Positions 26,057-35,340 are shown, numbered from the stretch's first letter. The stretch: DNA of 64,000 nucleotides from Pseudonocardia humida (GCF_023898865.1 NZ_JAGSOV010000055.1:1-64000); one strand, 5' to 3'. Numbers and translations are program-made. The notes: generated by a model not told the origin, from the sequence alone.

Positions 26057-26841
26057 GGTCCGTGCGCCTGCGCCGGGCGCTGGTCGCGATCGGGGTCCTG
26101 ATCGGTGCCTGGCTGCTCGTGCCGACCCTGATCGTCATCCCGATCAGCTTCTCCGGCGAGGACAGCTTCGCGTTCCCGCCCAGCTCGTGGAGCATGCGCC
26201 ACTACGCGACGTTCTTCACCGAGCCCAGCTGGCTCAACGCGCTGCTGGTCTCGGTCCAGCTCGCCGTGATCGTCACGGTCGTCGCGACGGTGCTCGGCAC
26301 GGCCGCCGCGTTCGCCCTCTCCCGCACGGCCTTCCACGGCAAGGGCGCGGTGAACGGGCTGTTCCTGGCGCCGCTCATCGTGCCCGGCATCGTCGTGGCC
26401 GTCGCCGTCTACGCGGCCTTCCTGCAGTGGGGGCTGATCGGCACCCCGACGGGCTTCGTCCTCGCGCACACGGTGCTCGCGATCCCGTTCGTCACCGTCA
26501 ACGTGGGTGCGGCGCTGGGCGGGTTCGACCGCACGCTCGAACGTGCGGCGGCCGGTCTCGGCGCCTCGTCGCTGGCCACGTTCCGCAGCGTCACGCTCCC
26601 GTTGATCATGCCGGGAGTGCTGTCCGGGGCGGTGTTCGCGTTCGTCACCTCGTTCGACGAGGTGGTGGTGTCGCTGTTCATCCAGTCGCCGCAGCTGCAG
26701 ACGCTGCCGGTGCGGATGTTCACGTCCGTGACGAACGAGGTGGATCCCACGATCGCCGCCGCCTCGACGGTGGTCATCACCGTCACCACCGCCCTGCTGG
26801 CCCTGGCCACCGCTCTGAGGAGGAACCGCCGTCATGCCTGA
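26053..26841 (+). CDS. ABC transporter permease (PotC-like)
   Basis: 262 residues from the GTG at 26053, which overlaps the previous stop. Six membrane segments; EAA loop RAAAGLGASSLATFRSVTLP; the FDEVVVSLFIQSP stretch near residue 205 is typical of PotC-type permeases. It forms the membrane channel as a heterodimer with the preceding protein. Its 3' end overlaps the ATPase gene by 8 bases. Confidence 0.88.
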   Translation: MRSVRLRRALVAIGVLIGAWLLVPTLIVIPISFSGEDSFAFPPSSWSMRHYATFFTEPSWLNALLVSVQLAVIVTVVATVLGTAAAFALSRTAFHGKGAVNGLFLAPLIVPGIVVAVAVYAAFLQWGLIGTPTGFVLAHTVLAIPFVTVNVGAALGGFDRTLERAAAGLGASSLATFRSVTLPLIMPGVLSGAVFAFVTSFDEVVVSLFIQSPQLQTLPVRMFTSVTNEVDPTIAAASTVVITVTTALLALATALRRNRRHA

Positions 26842-27943
26842 CACCGCAACCGGAGCCCGGATCGAGGTCGAGGGCCTCACCAAGCTCTTCCCGGGCGCGG
26901 CCGCGCCGGCGGTCGACGGGATCGACCTGGAGATCCGGCCCGGCGAGTTCATGACCCTGCTGGGCCCCAGCGGGTCGGGCAAGACGACGACGCTGAACAT
27001 GATCGCCGGGTTCGAGTCGATCAGCGCCGGCCGGATCGCGCTCGACGGCGGCGACATCGCCCAGTTGCCGGCCTACAAGCGCAACCTGGGGATGGTGTTC
27101 CAGAACTACGCCCTCTTCCCGCACATGACGGCGGCCGAGAACGTCGCGTTCCCGCTCAAGCAGCGCAAGGTGGCGAAGACCGAGATCGCGCGGCGCGTCT
27201 CGGAGGCGCTCGAGCTGGTGCACCTGGGCGGGCACGGCGAGCGCCTGCCCTCGCAGCTGTCCGGCGGGCAGCAGCAGCGCGTGGCGCTGGCCAGGGCCGT
27301 GGTCTTCGAGCCCCGTGCGTTGCTGCTCGACGAGCCGCTCGGGGCGTTGGACAAGAAGCTGCGCGAGTCGCTGCAGCTGGAGATCTCGCGGCTGCACCGC
27401 GAGCTGGGCATCACCTTCGTCTTCGTCACCCACGACCAGGACGAGGCGCTGGCCCTGTCCGACCGGATCGCGGTGTTCCGCGACGGGCGCATCGAGCAGG
27501 CGGGCACGCCCGCCGATCTGTACGAGACCCCGTCGTCCCGGTTCGTCGCGACCTTCCTCGGCGACTCCAACGTGTTCACCGGCCGGGTGCGGGACGGCCT
27601 GCTCGACACCGGCTGGTGCAGCCTGCGCGCGCCGGGTGGCCCGGAGGGTGCGGTCGCGCTGGTCGTGCGCCCCGAGCACCTGCGCCTCGCCGTGCCGGGT
27701 GGGCCGCGGGCCGAGGGCAACGTGCTGTCCGCCACCGTCACCGACGTCGTCTACCAGGGGGCGTTCCGGCGCGTGCTGGTGCGGTTCGACGGCGGCGGCA
27801 GCGGGCAGGTGCGCGAGGCCGCCGGGGTGAGCCGCTCGGTCTCCGTGGGCGAACGTGTCGAGGTGTGCTGGTCCGAGGACGCCGGTGTGCTCGTACCGGA
27901 CGGCGCGGAGCCGCCGGCGAACCAGCCGGTGGGTGCCCGATGA
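26834..27943 (+). CDS. ABC transporter ATPase (PotA-like)
   Basis: 369 residues; GAGGAGGAAC precedes the ATG. Walker A GPSGSGKTTTL (44-54), signature LSGGQQQRVALARA, Walker B LLLDEPLGALD, and a C-terminal TOBE domain (about 285-360), the layout of polyamine/iron/spermidine-type importers. It energises uptake through the two preceding permeases with the lipoprotein encoded on the opposite strand. The stop overlaps the aldolase start (ATGA). Confidence 0.9.
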   Translation: MPDTATGARIEVEGLTKLFPGAAAPAVDGIDLEIRPGEFMTLLGPSGSGKTTTLNMIAGFESISAGRIALDGGDIAQLPAYKRNLGMVFQNYALFPHMTAAENVAFPLKQRKVAKTEIARRVSEALELVHLGGHGERLPSQLSGGQQQRVALARAVVFEPRALLLDEPLGALDKKLRESLQLEISRLHRELGITFVFVTHDQDEALALSDRIAVFRDGRIEQAGTPADLYETPSSRFVATFLGDSNVFTGRVRDGLLDTGWCSLRAPGGPEGAVALVVRPEHLRLAVPGGPRAEGNVLSATVTDVVYQGAFRRVLVRFDGGGSGQVREAAGVSRSVSVGERVEVCWSEDAGVLVPDGAEPPANQPVGAR

Positions 27944-28587
27944 GCGACGAGCTGGACGAGGCTCGCCGGCAGGTCGCCGAGTGCGGGCGCCGGATGGTCG
28001 CGGACGGGCTGGTGCTGGGCACGGCCGGCAACGTGAGCGTGCGGGTCGGGGAGCTGGTGGCGGTCTCGCCGTCGGGCACCCCCTACGACCGGATCGCCCC
28101 GCAGGACGTGTCGGTGGTCGACCTCTCGGGGCAGCGGGTCGACGGGCCGCACGCCCCGTCCTCGGAGACCCCGATGCACCTGGCCGTCTACGCCGCCACC
28201 GGCGCGGGCGCCGTCGTGCACCACCACGGGCTGCACAGCGCGGCCGTCTCCACCGTGCTCGACGAGCTCCCGGCACTGCACTACTACGTCCTGCAGCTGG
28301 GCGGTCCGGTGCGGGTGGCGCCCTACGCGACGTACGGCACCCCCGAGCTGGCCCGCTCGGTGCGGGCGGCCCTCGAGGGACGGACCGCGGCGCTGATGCA
28401 GAACCACGGCGCGGTCGCGCACGGCGACACGCTCGAGGTCGCCTACGACCGGGTCCGGCTGCTGGAGTGGTTGTGCGCGCTGCACGTCATGGCGACCGGG
28501 ATGGGCAGCCCGCGCGTCCTGAGCGGTGAGGAGCTCACCGCGGTCGCGCGGCGGCGTGCCGGGAACGTCACGGCGGTGCGGGTGTGA
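27940..28587 (+). CDS. Class II aldolase/adducin-family aldolase
   Basis: 215 residues, the standard length for fuculose/ribulose-phosphate-type aldolases. Visible motifs: GTAGNVSVRV near the N-terminus, SSETPMH (catalytic Glu), VHHHGLHS (zinc His pair) and QNHGAVAHG (third zinc His). The family cleaves a phosphorylated ketose to dihydroxyacetone phosphate plus an aldehyde, or acts as an epimerase/decarboxylase. Coupled translationally to both the ATPase and the kinase gene, so it probably acts on the product of the PfkB kinase. Confidence 0.85.
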   Translation: MSDELDEARRQVAECGRRMVADGLVLGTAGNVSVRVGELVAVSPSGTPYDRIAPQDVSVVDLSGQRVDGPHAPSSETPMHLAVYAATGAGAVVHHHGLHSAAVSTVLDELPALHYYVLQLGGPVRVAPYATYGTPELARSVRAALEGRTAALMQNHGAVAHGDTLEVAYDRVRLLEWLCALHVMATGMGSPRVLSGEELTAVARRRAGNVTAVRV

Positions 28588-29525
28588 AGGTCGTCTGCCT
28601 CGGGGCGCACATCCTCGACGTGCTCGGGCGCCCGGTCCCGGACATCCCGCCCGGGCAGGGCCGCCGCGTCCTCGACGAGATCCGGATCACCGCCGCGGGC
28701 ACGGCCGGCGGCACGGCGGTGGACCTCGCGAAGCTCGGCGCCGAGGTCGTGAGCATCGGCCCGGTCGGTGACGACACCACCGGCCGCCTGCTGCTCGACC
28801 TGCTCGCCGGGCACGGCGTCGACGTGCGCCACATGGCCCACCGGCCCGGGCAGGCCACACCCGCGACCATGCTGCCGATCCGGCCGAACGGCGAGCGTCC
28901 CGCGCTCCACGCACCCGGCGCGATGGCCACGCTGACGGCGGCCGACGTCGACCGGCAGCTCGTCGCGGAGGCCGACGTGCTGCACGTCGGCGGCCCGGAC
29001 GTGCTGGGCGACTTCACCCGCGACGCCCTGCCGGACCTGCTGCGCTTCGCCGCCGCCCACGGCACGGCCGTGAGCATGGACCTGCTCAGCGTCGGGCGAC
29101 CCGAGCTCGTCGACGTGCTGGCGCCCGCATGGGAGCACACCGGCTTCCTGCTCCCCAACGACGACCAGATCCGCGGCGTCAGCGGCCGCGACGACCTGGT
29201 GGAGGCCGCCGGGGTGGCGCGCGCGTGCGGCGTCGGCACCGTGGTCGTCACGACCGGGGCGCAGGGCTGCCTGGTCGTGACCGAGGACGGGGCCGAGCGC
29301 ATCCCCGCGTTCGACGTCCCGGTGGTGGACACGACCGGCTGCGGTGACGCCTTCACCGCGGGGTTCCTCGTGGGGTTCGGGGCGGGTCGCTCGCTGCCCG
29401 ACGCGGCGCGGCTGGGCACCGCCGCCGCCGCACTGGTCGCGCAGGGCCTCGGCTCCGACGCCGGCATCGTCGACCTCCCCTCGACCCTCGCGTTCGGCGC
29501 CGAGCGCTCTCCCGGGGTCGCGTAG
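28584..29525 (+). CDS. PfkB-family carbohydrate kinase
   Basis: 313 residues. N-terminal AGGTAVDLAKLGAEVVSIGPVGDD and C-terminal DTTGCGDAFTAGF with the catalytic base Asp255 are the two PfkB signatures. It phosphorylates a sugar or sugar-like alcohol with ATP. GTG start overlaps the aldolase stop. The first signature has Thr where many members have an Asn (GGxxxN), so substrate may be unusual. With the aldolase and split transketolase it forms a compact phosphosugar module. Confidence 0.87.
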   Translation: MKVVCLGAHILDVLGRPVPDIPPGQGRRVLDEIRITAAGTAGGTAVDLAKLGAEVVSIGPVGDDTTGRLLLDLLAGHGVDVRHMAHRPGQATPATMLPIRPNGERPALHAPGAMATLTAADVDRQLVAEADVLHVGGPDVLGDFTRDALPDLLRFAAAHGTAVSMDLLSVGRPELVDVLAPAWEHTGFLLPNDDQIRGVSGRDDLVEAAGVARACGVGTVVVTTGAQGCLVVTEDGAERIPAFDVPVVDTTGCGDAFTAGFLVGFGAGRSLPDAARLGTAAAALVAQGLGSDAGIVDLPSTLAFGAERSPGVA

Positions 29526-29558
29526 CGTGGTCGAGCGTGGACCACAGGAGGCGCACTG

Positions 29559-30335
29559 ATGGCCGAGAAGGCCGGCGGCACGGGTGAGCCCGTCCGGGTG
29601 CTGGTGAAGGCGATGGCGGTGCTGGAGCTGCTGGCCGAGGCCCCGGACGAGCTGAGCCTGGGCGACATCGCCGCGCGCCTCGACCTGAACAAGAGCACCT
29701 GCCACCGGATCCTCACCACGCTGGCGGCCGGTGACTTCGTCGAGCGGCCCTCGCCGGGCACCTACCGGCTGGGCATCGGCGCCTTCCGGGTCGGCAGCGC
29801 GATGGCCCGCCGACTGAGCGTCCGCGAGCGGGCCCAACCGGCCATGCGCGAGCTGTACCGCCGCTCCGGTGAGACGGTGTTCCTGCTGGTCCTGCGCGGT
29901 GACGAGGCGGTGTGCGTGGAGCGCCTCGACGGGCGCTACGCGTCCACGCACACCCTGCGCGTCGGCGGCACGCTGCCGCTGCACCTGGGCGCCGGGCCGC
30001 GGCTGCTGCTGTCCGCCCTGCCCGACGAGCAGGTGGAGGGCTACCTCGCGGGCCCCCTGCAGCGGCGGACCTCGCCGACGCAGGCCACCGCCGAGCAGCT
30101 GCGCGAGGAGATCCGGCGGATCCGCGCCGACGGGTACGCCACGAGCCGCGACGACGTCGAGCTCGGCGTCAAGGCGCTGAGCGTGCCGGTCCGGGACCAC
30201 ACGGGCGCCGCCGTCGCGGCGTTGAGCCTGAGCGGCCTCACCGCTCACCTGCCCGACTCCGAGCAGGAGCACCAGCTCACGCTGCTGCGCACCGCAGCGG
30301 CCGAGGCGTCGCGGGCGCTGGGGCTGCGCGTCTAG
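29559..30335 (+). CDS. IclR-family transcriptional regulator (locus regulator)
   Basis: 258 residues. Winged helix-turn-helix (about 13-75; LSLGDIAARLDLNKSTCHRIL), then the IclR effector domain (LHLGAGPRLLLSAL, RDDVELGVKALSVPVRDHTG, VAALSLSG). A TAGCGT box at 29524-29529, over the preceding stop codon, and an AGGAGG before the ATG suggest its own promoter. It is likely to control both arms of the divergent catabolic locus. Confidence 0.87.
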   Translation: MAEKAGGTGEPVRVLVKAMAVLELLAEAPDELSLGDIAARLDLNKSTCHRILTTLAAGDFVERPSPGTYRLGIGAFRVGSAMARRLSVRERAQPAMRELYRRSGETVFLLVLRGDEAVCVERLDGRYASTHTLRVGGTLPLHLGAGPRLLLSALPDEQVEGYLAGPLQRRTSPTQATAEQLREEIRRIRADGYATSRDDVELGVKALSVPVRDHTGAAVAALSLSGLTAHLPDSEQEHQLTLLRTAAAEASRALGLRV

Positions 30336-30347
30336 TGCAGTGCCCAG

Positions 30348-30895
30348 CGTCTGAAGTTCGCCAGCTCATCGCAGGCGTTGGCGATGCGCTGCCGGATCGT
30401 GCTGGGCTGCGCCGATGGGTTATCCAATCGGGAGATTGCCGAGAAACTGCAGGTCAGCAGCGACATGGTGACCAAATGGCGAACCAGGTCCGTCCGCTTT
30501 CGTCCCGACGGACTGGCCGATGAGGACCGGCCCGGGCGTCCGCCCTCGATCACCGTGGGCCAGGTGGAGGAGGTGATCGTGGCGACTCCGGAGGAGATCC
30601 CGGCCAATGCCACGCACTGGTCGCGGGGCTCCATGGCGGCGCGGTCCGGGCTGAGCCAGTCCACAGCGGGCCGGATCTGGCGAGACTTCGGACTCAAGCC
30701 CCACCGAGCGGAGACGTTCAAGCTGTCCACCGACCCGTTGTTCGTGGAGAAGGTCGTCGAGGTGGTCGGGCTCTACCACAACCCGCCCGAGCGGGCGGGT
30801 CGTGCTCTGCGCCGACGAGAAGTCCGAGGTCCAGGCGCTCGACAGATCCCACCGGTGTTGCCGATGATGCCGGGCATGCCCGAGCGGCGGGACGG
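30348..30895 (+). pseudogene. IS630-family transposase, 5' and 3' truncated
   Basis: In frame: QALAMRCRIVLGCADGLSN and the helix-turn-helix EIAEKLQVSSDMVTKWR, then THWSRGSMAARSGLSQST and FGLKPHRAETFKLSTDP, typical IS630. Near 30800 the frame shifts (VVLCADEKSEVQALDRS holds the first DDE Asp) and shifts back for VLPMMPGMPERR, after which the sequence stops matching. It begins 13 bases after the IclR stop, so its left end is also lost. Inactive. Confidence 0.75.
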
Positions 30896-31690
30896 ACCCG
30901 GGGCGGGTGGGTGGCCTGAGCGCGGCGTTCCCGGCTCTGCCCGGCGGCGCGGGCGATCCGGTACATGCTCGACTGCGAGCACCAGAACCGGCCCTCGTCC
31001 AGCTCGCGGGCCCACACCTGCGGGATCGCCAGGTCCCGGTAGGCCTCGGAGTTCAGCACCGCCAGCACCGCGGCCCGCTGCTGGTCGGTGATCGTCGAGG
31101 GCGGCAGCTGTCGCGGCCGGCGCGGACCGTGCACCGGGCCCAGCGCCACCCCGGCCGGGTCGGCGTGGCGGTAGTGCGTGGCCCGCGACCGACCGGACTT
31201 CTTCCACGGCGCCGACAGTTCCTGGCGGTCCTTGCTGTCGTCCGCGTTCTCGGAGAGCTGTTCCGAGAGCGCGTGTGCTTTTCCCATGATGTCCAACGCG
31301 ATCCGGGTCTTCAGGTCCGTTTCCAGTTTCGCGTTCCGCGCCCGGAGCCGATCCAACTCGACGGTCCCGGGCGACTTCTTCGGCCGCTTCTCCGATCGCC
31401 GCGAATCAGCGGCCGGTGACCTGGCGCTGTCCAACGCGCCGGAGTCCCGGGCGCGGTCCACTCGATCACATGCGACGAGTACAGACCTTCCCGGCGAAGG
31501 ACCGCACCCTTCTCGCCGTTCGGCGCGTTCTCATACTCGGCAACGATCGCCGGCTTGTAGTCCGCGCTGAACGACCGACGCGACGGACGCGGCGACGGAC
31601 CATCATCTGACCGCGGACCCGACGACGATGACGCCGTCGACCCACGACCGGTCGCCGCGTCGCGGCGCTCCTTCGACGACATCAGCACGA
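30896..31690 (-). pseudogene. IS3-family transposase remnant (orfA plus start of orfB)
   Basis: Minus strand: RRSFSADYKPAIVAEYENA and VLRREGLYSSHVIEW (orfA helix-turn-helix), frameshift near 31450, RLRARNAKLETDLKTRIALD (leucine-zipper region), then orfB start TITDQQRAAVLAVLNSEAYRD and EGRFWCSQSSMYRIARAAGQ. The DDE catalytic domain is missing, cut where the opposite-strand IS630 fragment ends. Two different elements are therefore fused end to end. Confidence 0.72.
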
Positions 31691-32082
31691 GGATCTCCGA
31701 TCACGCAACGCTGAGCTCGGGTGACGACCGGGGCGGCCACGTGGCCGGGTGCGGGCGCGCCGGCAGGCCAGCAGTCTGCGGGATGCTGAAGTCGAGGGCG
31801 ACGTAGATCATCAATTGCGTGACCAACCGCGTGACTACAGGTACGGCAACGAACGGATTCCAGCGGACGCCGACGGACACGAGCGCGGTCCTGACCTGCT
31901 AGAACGTATTGATCGGTGGTCTGCCCGGATTGCTTCACACCGACGAGGTCACCGTGCTGTGGCCAGGGGGTCGGCAAAGTCCCGTGTGTGAGGATCGGGC
32001 TCGGCCGACCCCCGGCGCGGCGTTCGGCCGCCAGGCCTACAGGGCCCGGGGAGTGGCCTTCGCCGGAGGACGTCGGCTCCGG
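31691..32082. other. Intergenic, no gene recognised
   Basis: 392 bases between the IS3 remnant and the KH-domain gene. Short frames on both strands lack motifs. It may include the outer end of the IS3 element, but no terminal repeat was found. Confidence 0.45.
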
Positions 32083-32673
32083 TCAGCCCGCGCGCTCGGA
32101 CCCTTCGTTCCCGGGTCCCTCCGGCGGGCTGGGCACCTCCCAGATGCCCAGCCGCACCCGCCTGCCGGTCAGCTCCTCCAGCTCGCTGCGGAGCCTGTCG
32201 GCCTCCGCGCCGTACCGTCCGGCCAGCAGGATCGGCCGGGCGGCACGGATATCGACGCTCAGCCGATCCGCGGTCCGGCCGATCTCTACCGCAGATACCC
32301 CGACCGCCCGATCGATGCCCCGCTGCACCGCACCGTGGATCGCGGCATCCTCCGCGTCGGCACGCGGCTCCCCCGTTACGATTCTCGAGTCGGCCGCGAC
32401 CCCTGCCTCCCCGGACCCGGCCCCCTCGATGTGGTCCGCCAGCAGCTGATTCGCCATCTCCCGCCGACCTGCCTCATCCGCCGCCGCGTATGCGCGGGCC
32501 GTCTCGACGGTCAGCTCCAGGTCCACATGCGAAGCCAGGTCCACCCGCAAAGTCACCGGCGGCCGGCTCGGGTCGTGCCCCGCGATGACCTCGCGGCGGG
32601 CCTGCGTGTACTTCTCGCCGGTCTCGGTCATCCGGGCCCGAACCTGCTTCTTGAACGCGCTGTCGTCAGTCAC
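32083..32673 (-). CDS. Small protein with C-terminal KH domain resembling ribosomal protein S3
   Basis: 196 residues. The N-terminal 35 residues (FKKQVRARMTETGEKYTQAR) are basic and helical, like DNA- or RNA-contacting tails. Residues about 110-185 line up with the KH domain of ribosomal protein uS3: VEIGRTADRLSVDIRAARP, then the GxxG loop GRYG (152-155) followed by AEADRLRSELEELTGRRVRL and a short strand IWEV. In S3 the matching region binds 16S rRNA and lines the mRNA entry site. Everything else of S3 is absent. Function unknown; an RNA-binding role is inferred. Upstream neighbour is a glycosyltransferase on the same strand. Confidence 0.68.
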   Translation of the reverse strand: MTDDSAFKKQVRARMTETGEKYTQARREVIAGHDPSRPPVTLRVDLASHVDLELTVETARAYAAADEAGRREMANQLLADHIEGAGSGEAGVAADSRIVTGEPRADAEDAAIHGAVQRGIDRAVGVSAVEIGRTADRLSVDIRAARPILLAGRYGAEADRLRSELEELTGRRVRLGIWEVPSPPEGPGNEGSERAG

Positions 32674-33041
32674 GCCATGTCCCTCGCGGCGACGCTGCCC
32701 CGCGCCCTGATCGCCTGGCTGAGCAGTGACCGGTCTACCGACAGCGCGAACCAGCGGCCCTTGTCCTCACAGCCGTCACGGGCGCGGGCCGCAGCCGGCT
32801 CGGAGTGCGGCAGGCGCTCCTGCCGGGAGCCAGCCTACCCAGCGTCCCCGCCACTGCACACCAGGACATCCCGCACCGGCCCACTCACCGCGACTTCGCC
32901 GACGCCCTGGTGCTGTGGCTGGCCGAGGTGTTGGCCGCGGGGGAGCACGACGGAGCGGAACCGGTTGGCGGCCTCGTCGATCGGCCGTGGTGGTCCGGTC
33001 AGGCCCGGTGCGCCAGCGGTGGTGCCGGCACGGACCCGTGG
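32674..33041. other. Intergenic, no gene recognised
   Basis: 368 bases between two minus-strand genes. The open frames here are shadows without start signals. The KH-domain gene therefore probably has its own promoter, but no clear box was seen. Confidence 0.45.
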
Positions 33042-34295
33042 TCAGGCGAGTCGCCGGAGCTCGGCGACCGGCCAACGACGATCGAACAGCGAGTCGTCGT
33101 CGAGTGTCCGAAGTCCTTGGATCAGCCGCACGTAGCCGTTCAGGTCGAGATCGCGGAGGAAGCCGAGCAGATCGGCGGCCTCGCCGGTGGCGGGTGCGAC
33201 GGGTGCCACGAATCGGTCGTGCAGGTCGACCACCTGCCGGACCATGGCCAGGTGTCGGGCGCCGGGGTCGATGGACGGGAAGTTCGTCGCGGCGAAGTCC
33301 TCGGTGAACACGATCGGCTGCACGGCGATCGCCGCCCGGCCGTACCGCTGGGCCAGGTGGATGAGCAGCTCGACGTCGAAGGTCTCGTCGAACGAGGTCA
33401 TCTCCGGGAGCACCGGCCGCAGCGCTGCCGCGTCGAACGCTTTGAACCCGGCCTGGGTGTCCAGCACGTGCGCGAGGTCGGGGATGAGCAGAGCACGGAC
33501 GAAGTGCCGGAACAGGATGATGAGTTTGTCCGGCTTGTCGCCGGTGCTGTGCGGTTCCTCGACCGGCCCGTCCGCCTTGACCAGCACGGCGCCGGGCATG
33601 CCGTAGCGCTGGCCGAGGACGGCTGTGGCGTCCTTGTCCAAAACGGGCGCGGCCAGCGAGCCGAGTTGGGCGAGGTTCGCGGACAGGTCGGCGTCGGTGT
33701 AGCAGACGACATGCCGGGTGTCGCGCGGCTGATCGACGGCCGTGTCGATGGCGGCGGCCAGCCCGGCCAGGATCGAGCCGCCCTTGCGGGACTGGTCGGT
33801 GCTGGTCAGTGTGCGGAGGTGGGTGGTGCTCGGGCCGGTGCCGTCGATGACGTCGGCGAGTCGGATGACCCGGACGTTGCGGTAGCCCTGCTCGGCGATG
33901 ATCCCGGTCATCACGTCGGCGGAGGACGGCCGGTCCGGGCAGCCGTCGTCGCACGCGACGATGTCCCAGGTCACGTCGTCGAGGCCGGCGGTGAGCCAGT
34001 CCAGCTGACGGACCTTGGCCCGGACGAAGTCCTCGCCGTGGGGATGCTCGCGGCGGTTGGCCATGCGGCCGGTCTCGCCGTACATGGCCCAGACGACACT
34101 CAGGTGCACCGGCTGGTTCGCCGCCGCCAGTCGGTGCCGCGACAGCGCCGCGGCCCGCGCCTCCGCGGCCACGGCGGGGCGGTGGTCCCCGGTGTCGTGG
34201 TGGTCCCCGGTGTCGTGGTCGTCGGCGTAGCGGGTGGCCAGGTCGAGAACCGCCTGATTCTCGATGTCGTCGGTGAGATCCCGTGCGTTGTTCAC
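33042..34295 (-). CDS. GT2-like glycosyltransferase (dolichol-phosphate-mannose-synthase style)
   Basis: 417 residues, soluble. A GT-A fold is indicated by LSVVWAMYGETGRM, WDIVACDDGCPD (first Asp cluster), GGSILAGLAAAID and CYTDADLSANLAQLG, where the DAD triplet would bind nucleotide-sugar and metal; QAGFKAFDAAAL and FDETFDVELLIHLAQRYG match the acceptor side of DPM-like enzymes. It would transfer a sugar from a nucleotide donor to a lipid or protein acceptor. No other sugar genes lie close by. The N-terminus has a duplicated HDTGDH unit encoded by an 18-base tandem repeat. Confidence 0.72.
   Translation of the reverse strand: MNNARDLTDDIENQAVLDLATRYADDHDTGDHHDTGDHRPAVAAEARAAALSRHRLAAANQPVHLSVVWAMYGETGRMANRREHPHGEDFVRAKVRQLDWLTAGLDDVTWDIVACDDGCPDRPSSADVMTGIIAEQGYRNVRVIRLADVIDGTGPSTTHLRTLTSTDQSRKGGSILAGLAAAIDTAVDQPRDTRHVVCYTDADLSANLAQLGSLAAPVLDKDATAVLGQRYGMPGAVLVKADGPVEEPHSTGDKPDKLIILFRHFVRALLIPDLAHVLDTQAGFKAFDAAALRPVLPEMTSFDETFDVELLIHLAQRYGRAAIAVQPIVFTEDFAATNFPSIDPGARHLAMVRQVVDLHDRFVAPVAPATGEAADLLGFLRDLDLNGYVRLIQGLRTLDDDSLFDRRWPVAELRRLA
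34182..34217. repeat. 18-base tandem repeat in glycosyltransferase gene
   Basis: GTGGTCCCCGGTGTCGTG occurs twice in direct succession (34182-34199, 34200-34217), giving the repeated HDTGDH near the protein N-terminus. It is a likely slippage site; the frame is kept. Confidence 0.8.
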
Positions 34296-34533
34296 AGAGC
34301 GTGGATGCTACGGCTGACCCGGCGGTGCGGTGCACGGACGGTGGCCACCGCCGCGATCACCGCTGAGATCGCCTCGGTGAGTGCCTTGAACGACCAGGGC
34401 GTGGAGTTCGCGGTCCGGGCTGACGTGTCGTTCGTAGAGCGGGGCTGCAGGGTGTCCGGGCGAAGACCATGCCGAGTTCGGTCAGGTGGGCCTTGACCCC
34501 GGTTCATCGACATGGGGTGGATTACGCAGCGGC
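34296..34533. other. Intergenic, no gene recognised
   Basis: 238 bases between the glycosyltransferase start and the end of an IS3 remnant. It should hold the glycosyltransferase promoter, but no clear -35/-10 pair was seen. Confidence 0.4.
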
Positions 34534-35340
34534 TCACAGGACGGTCGTTGTGTGGGTCTTCGCGTAGGTGTTCGGGGTCTGGTAGCGGCACAGGGAGTGG
34601 CGCCGGCGGGTGTTGTAGCGGGTCAGCCAGCGGAACGGCTGCCGGCGGCAGGTCGGGGCATCGGGCCAGGCCGGGGCGTCTCGGAGTACCTCGTGTTTGA
34701 CGGTGGCGTTGAACGACTCGGCGAGGGCGTTGTCGGCGCTGGGCCCCCGATGGCGCCCATGGACTGGGCCACCCCGAGTTGCTGGCAGAGCTGGGCGTAG
34801 GCGCGTGAGGTGTAGACCGAGCGTGGTCGGATTGGAAGACCGCTTCGGCCAGGCACCGCGGGTGCCCGCGGCAGCGCGCAGGGCGTCGCTGACCAGCTCG
34901 GTGCGCATGTGGTCGGCGATCGCCCAGCCGACCAGGCGCCGGGAGAAGCAGTCGATGACCGTGGCCAGGTAGAGGTTGGTGCCGTCGGCCAAGGGTAGGT
35001 AGGTGATGTCACCGACGTAGACCCGGTCCGGTGCCGGCGCGGTGAACTCGCGCCCGAGCAGGTCGGCACCGCGATGTCGGCGGGCTCGGGGATCGTGGTG
35101 CGGACTCGGCGGCGGCGTCGGTAGCCGCGGATGCCGTGCTCGCGCATGACCGGGCGACCCGCTTGTGGATGACCCGCCGCTCGGGTGGTGCGCCGTCGTT
35201 GAGCTCGGCGGTGATTCCGGGTCGCCCGCAGGCGGTGGACACTGCCGCGGCGCGTCCGAGGTCGGCGGCCGGCGCCGGCTGAACCGGCTCTCCCCGTCGA
35301 GCAGGCGACCCTTGCGGACGCTCCCCGGTCGGGTCGTCGC
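34534..35340 (-). pseudogene. IS3-family transposase orfB, frameshifted
   Basis: Minus strand pieces in order: GITAELNDGAPPERRVIHKR (start of the orfB region), REHGIRGYRRRRRVRTTIPE, then in a second frame ADGTNLYLATVIDCFSRRLV (first DDE Asp), VYTSRAYAQLCQQLGVAQSM, then SADNALAESFNATVKHEVL (catalytic Glu region) and YNTRRRHSLCRYQTPNTY before the stop. At least three frame changes break it. orfA is missing. Confidence 0.76.

Noticed and set aside
24941..27943. Firm assignment of the PotABCD-like importer as a polyamine transporter
   Set aside because: The family is broad and the operon content points to another small compound; ligand residues could not be verified.
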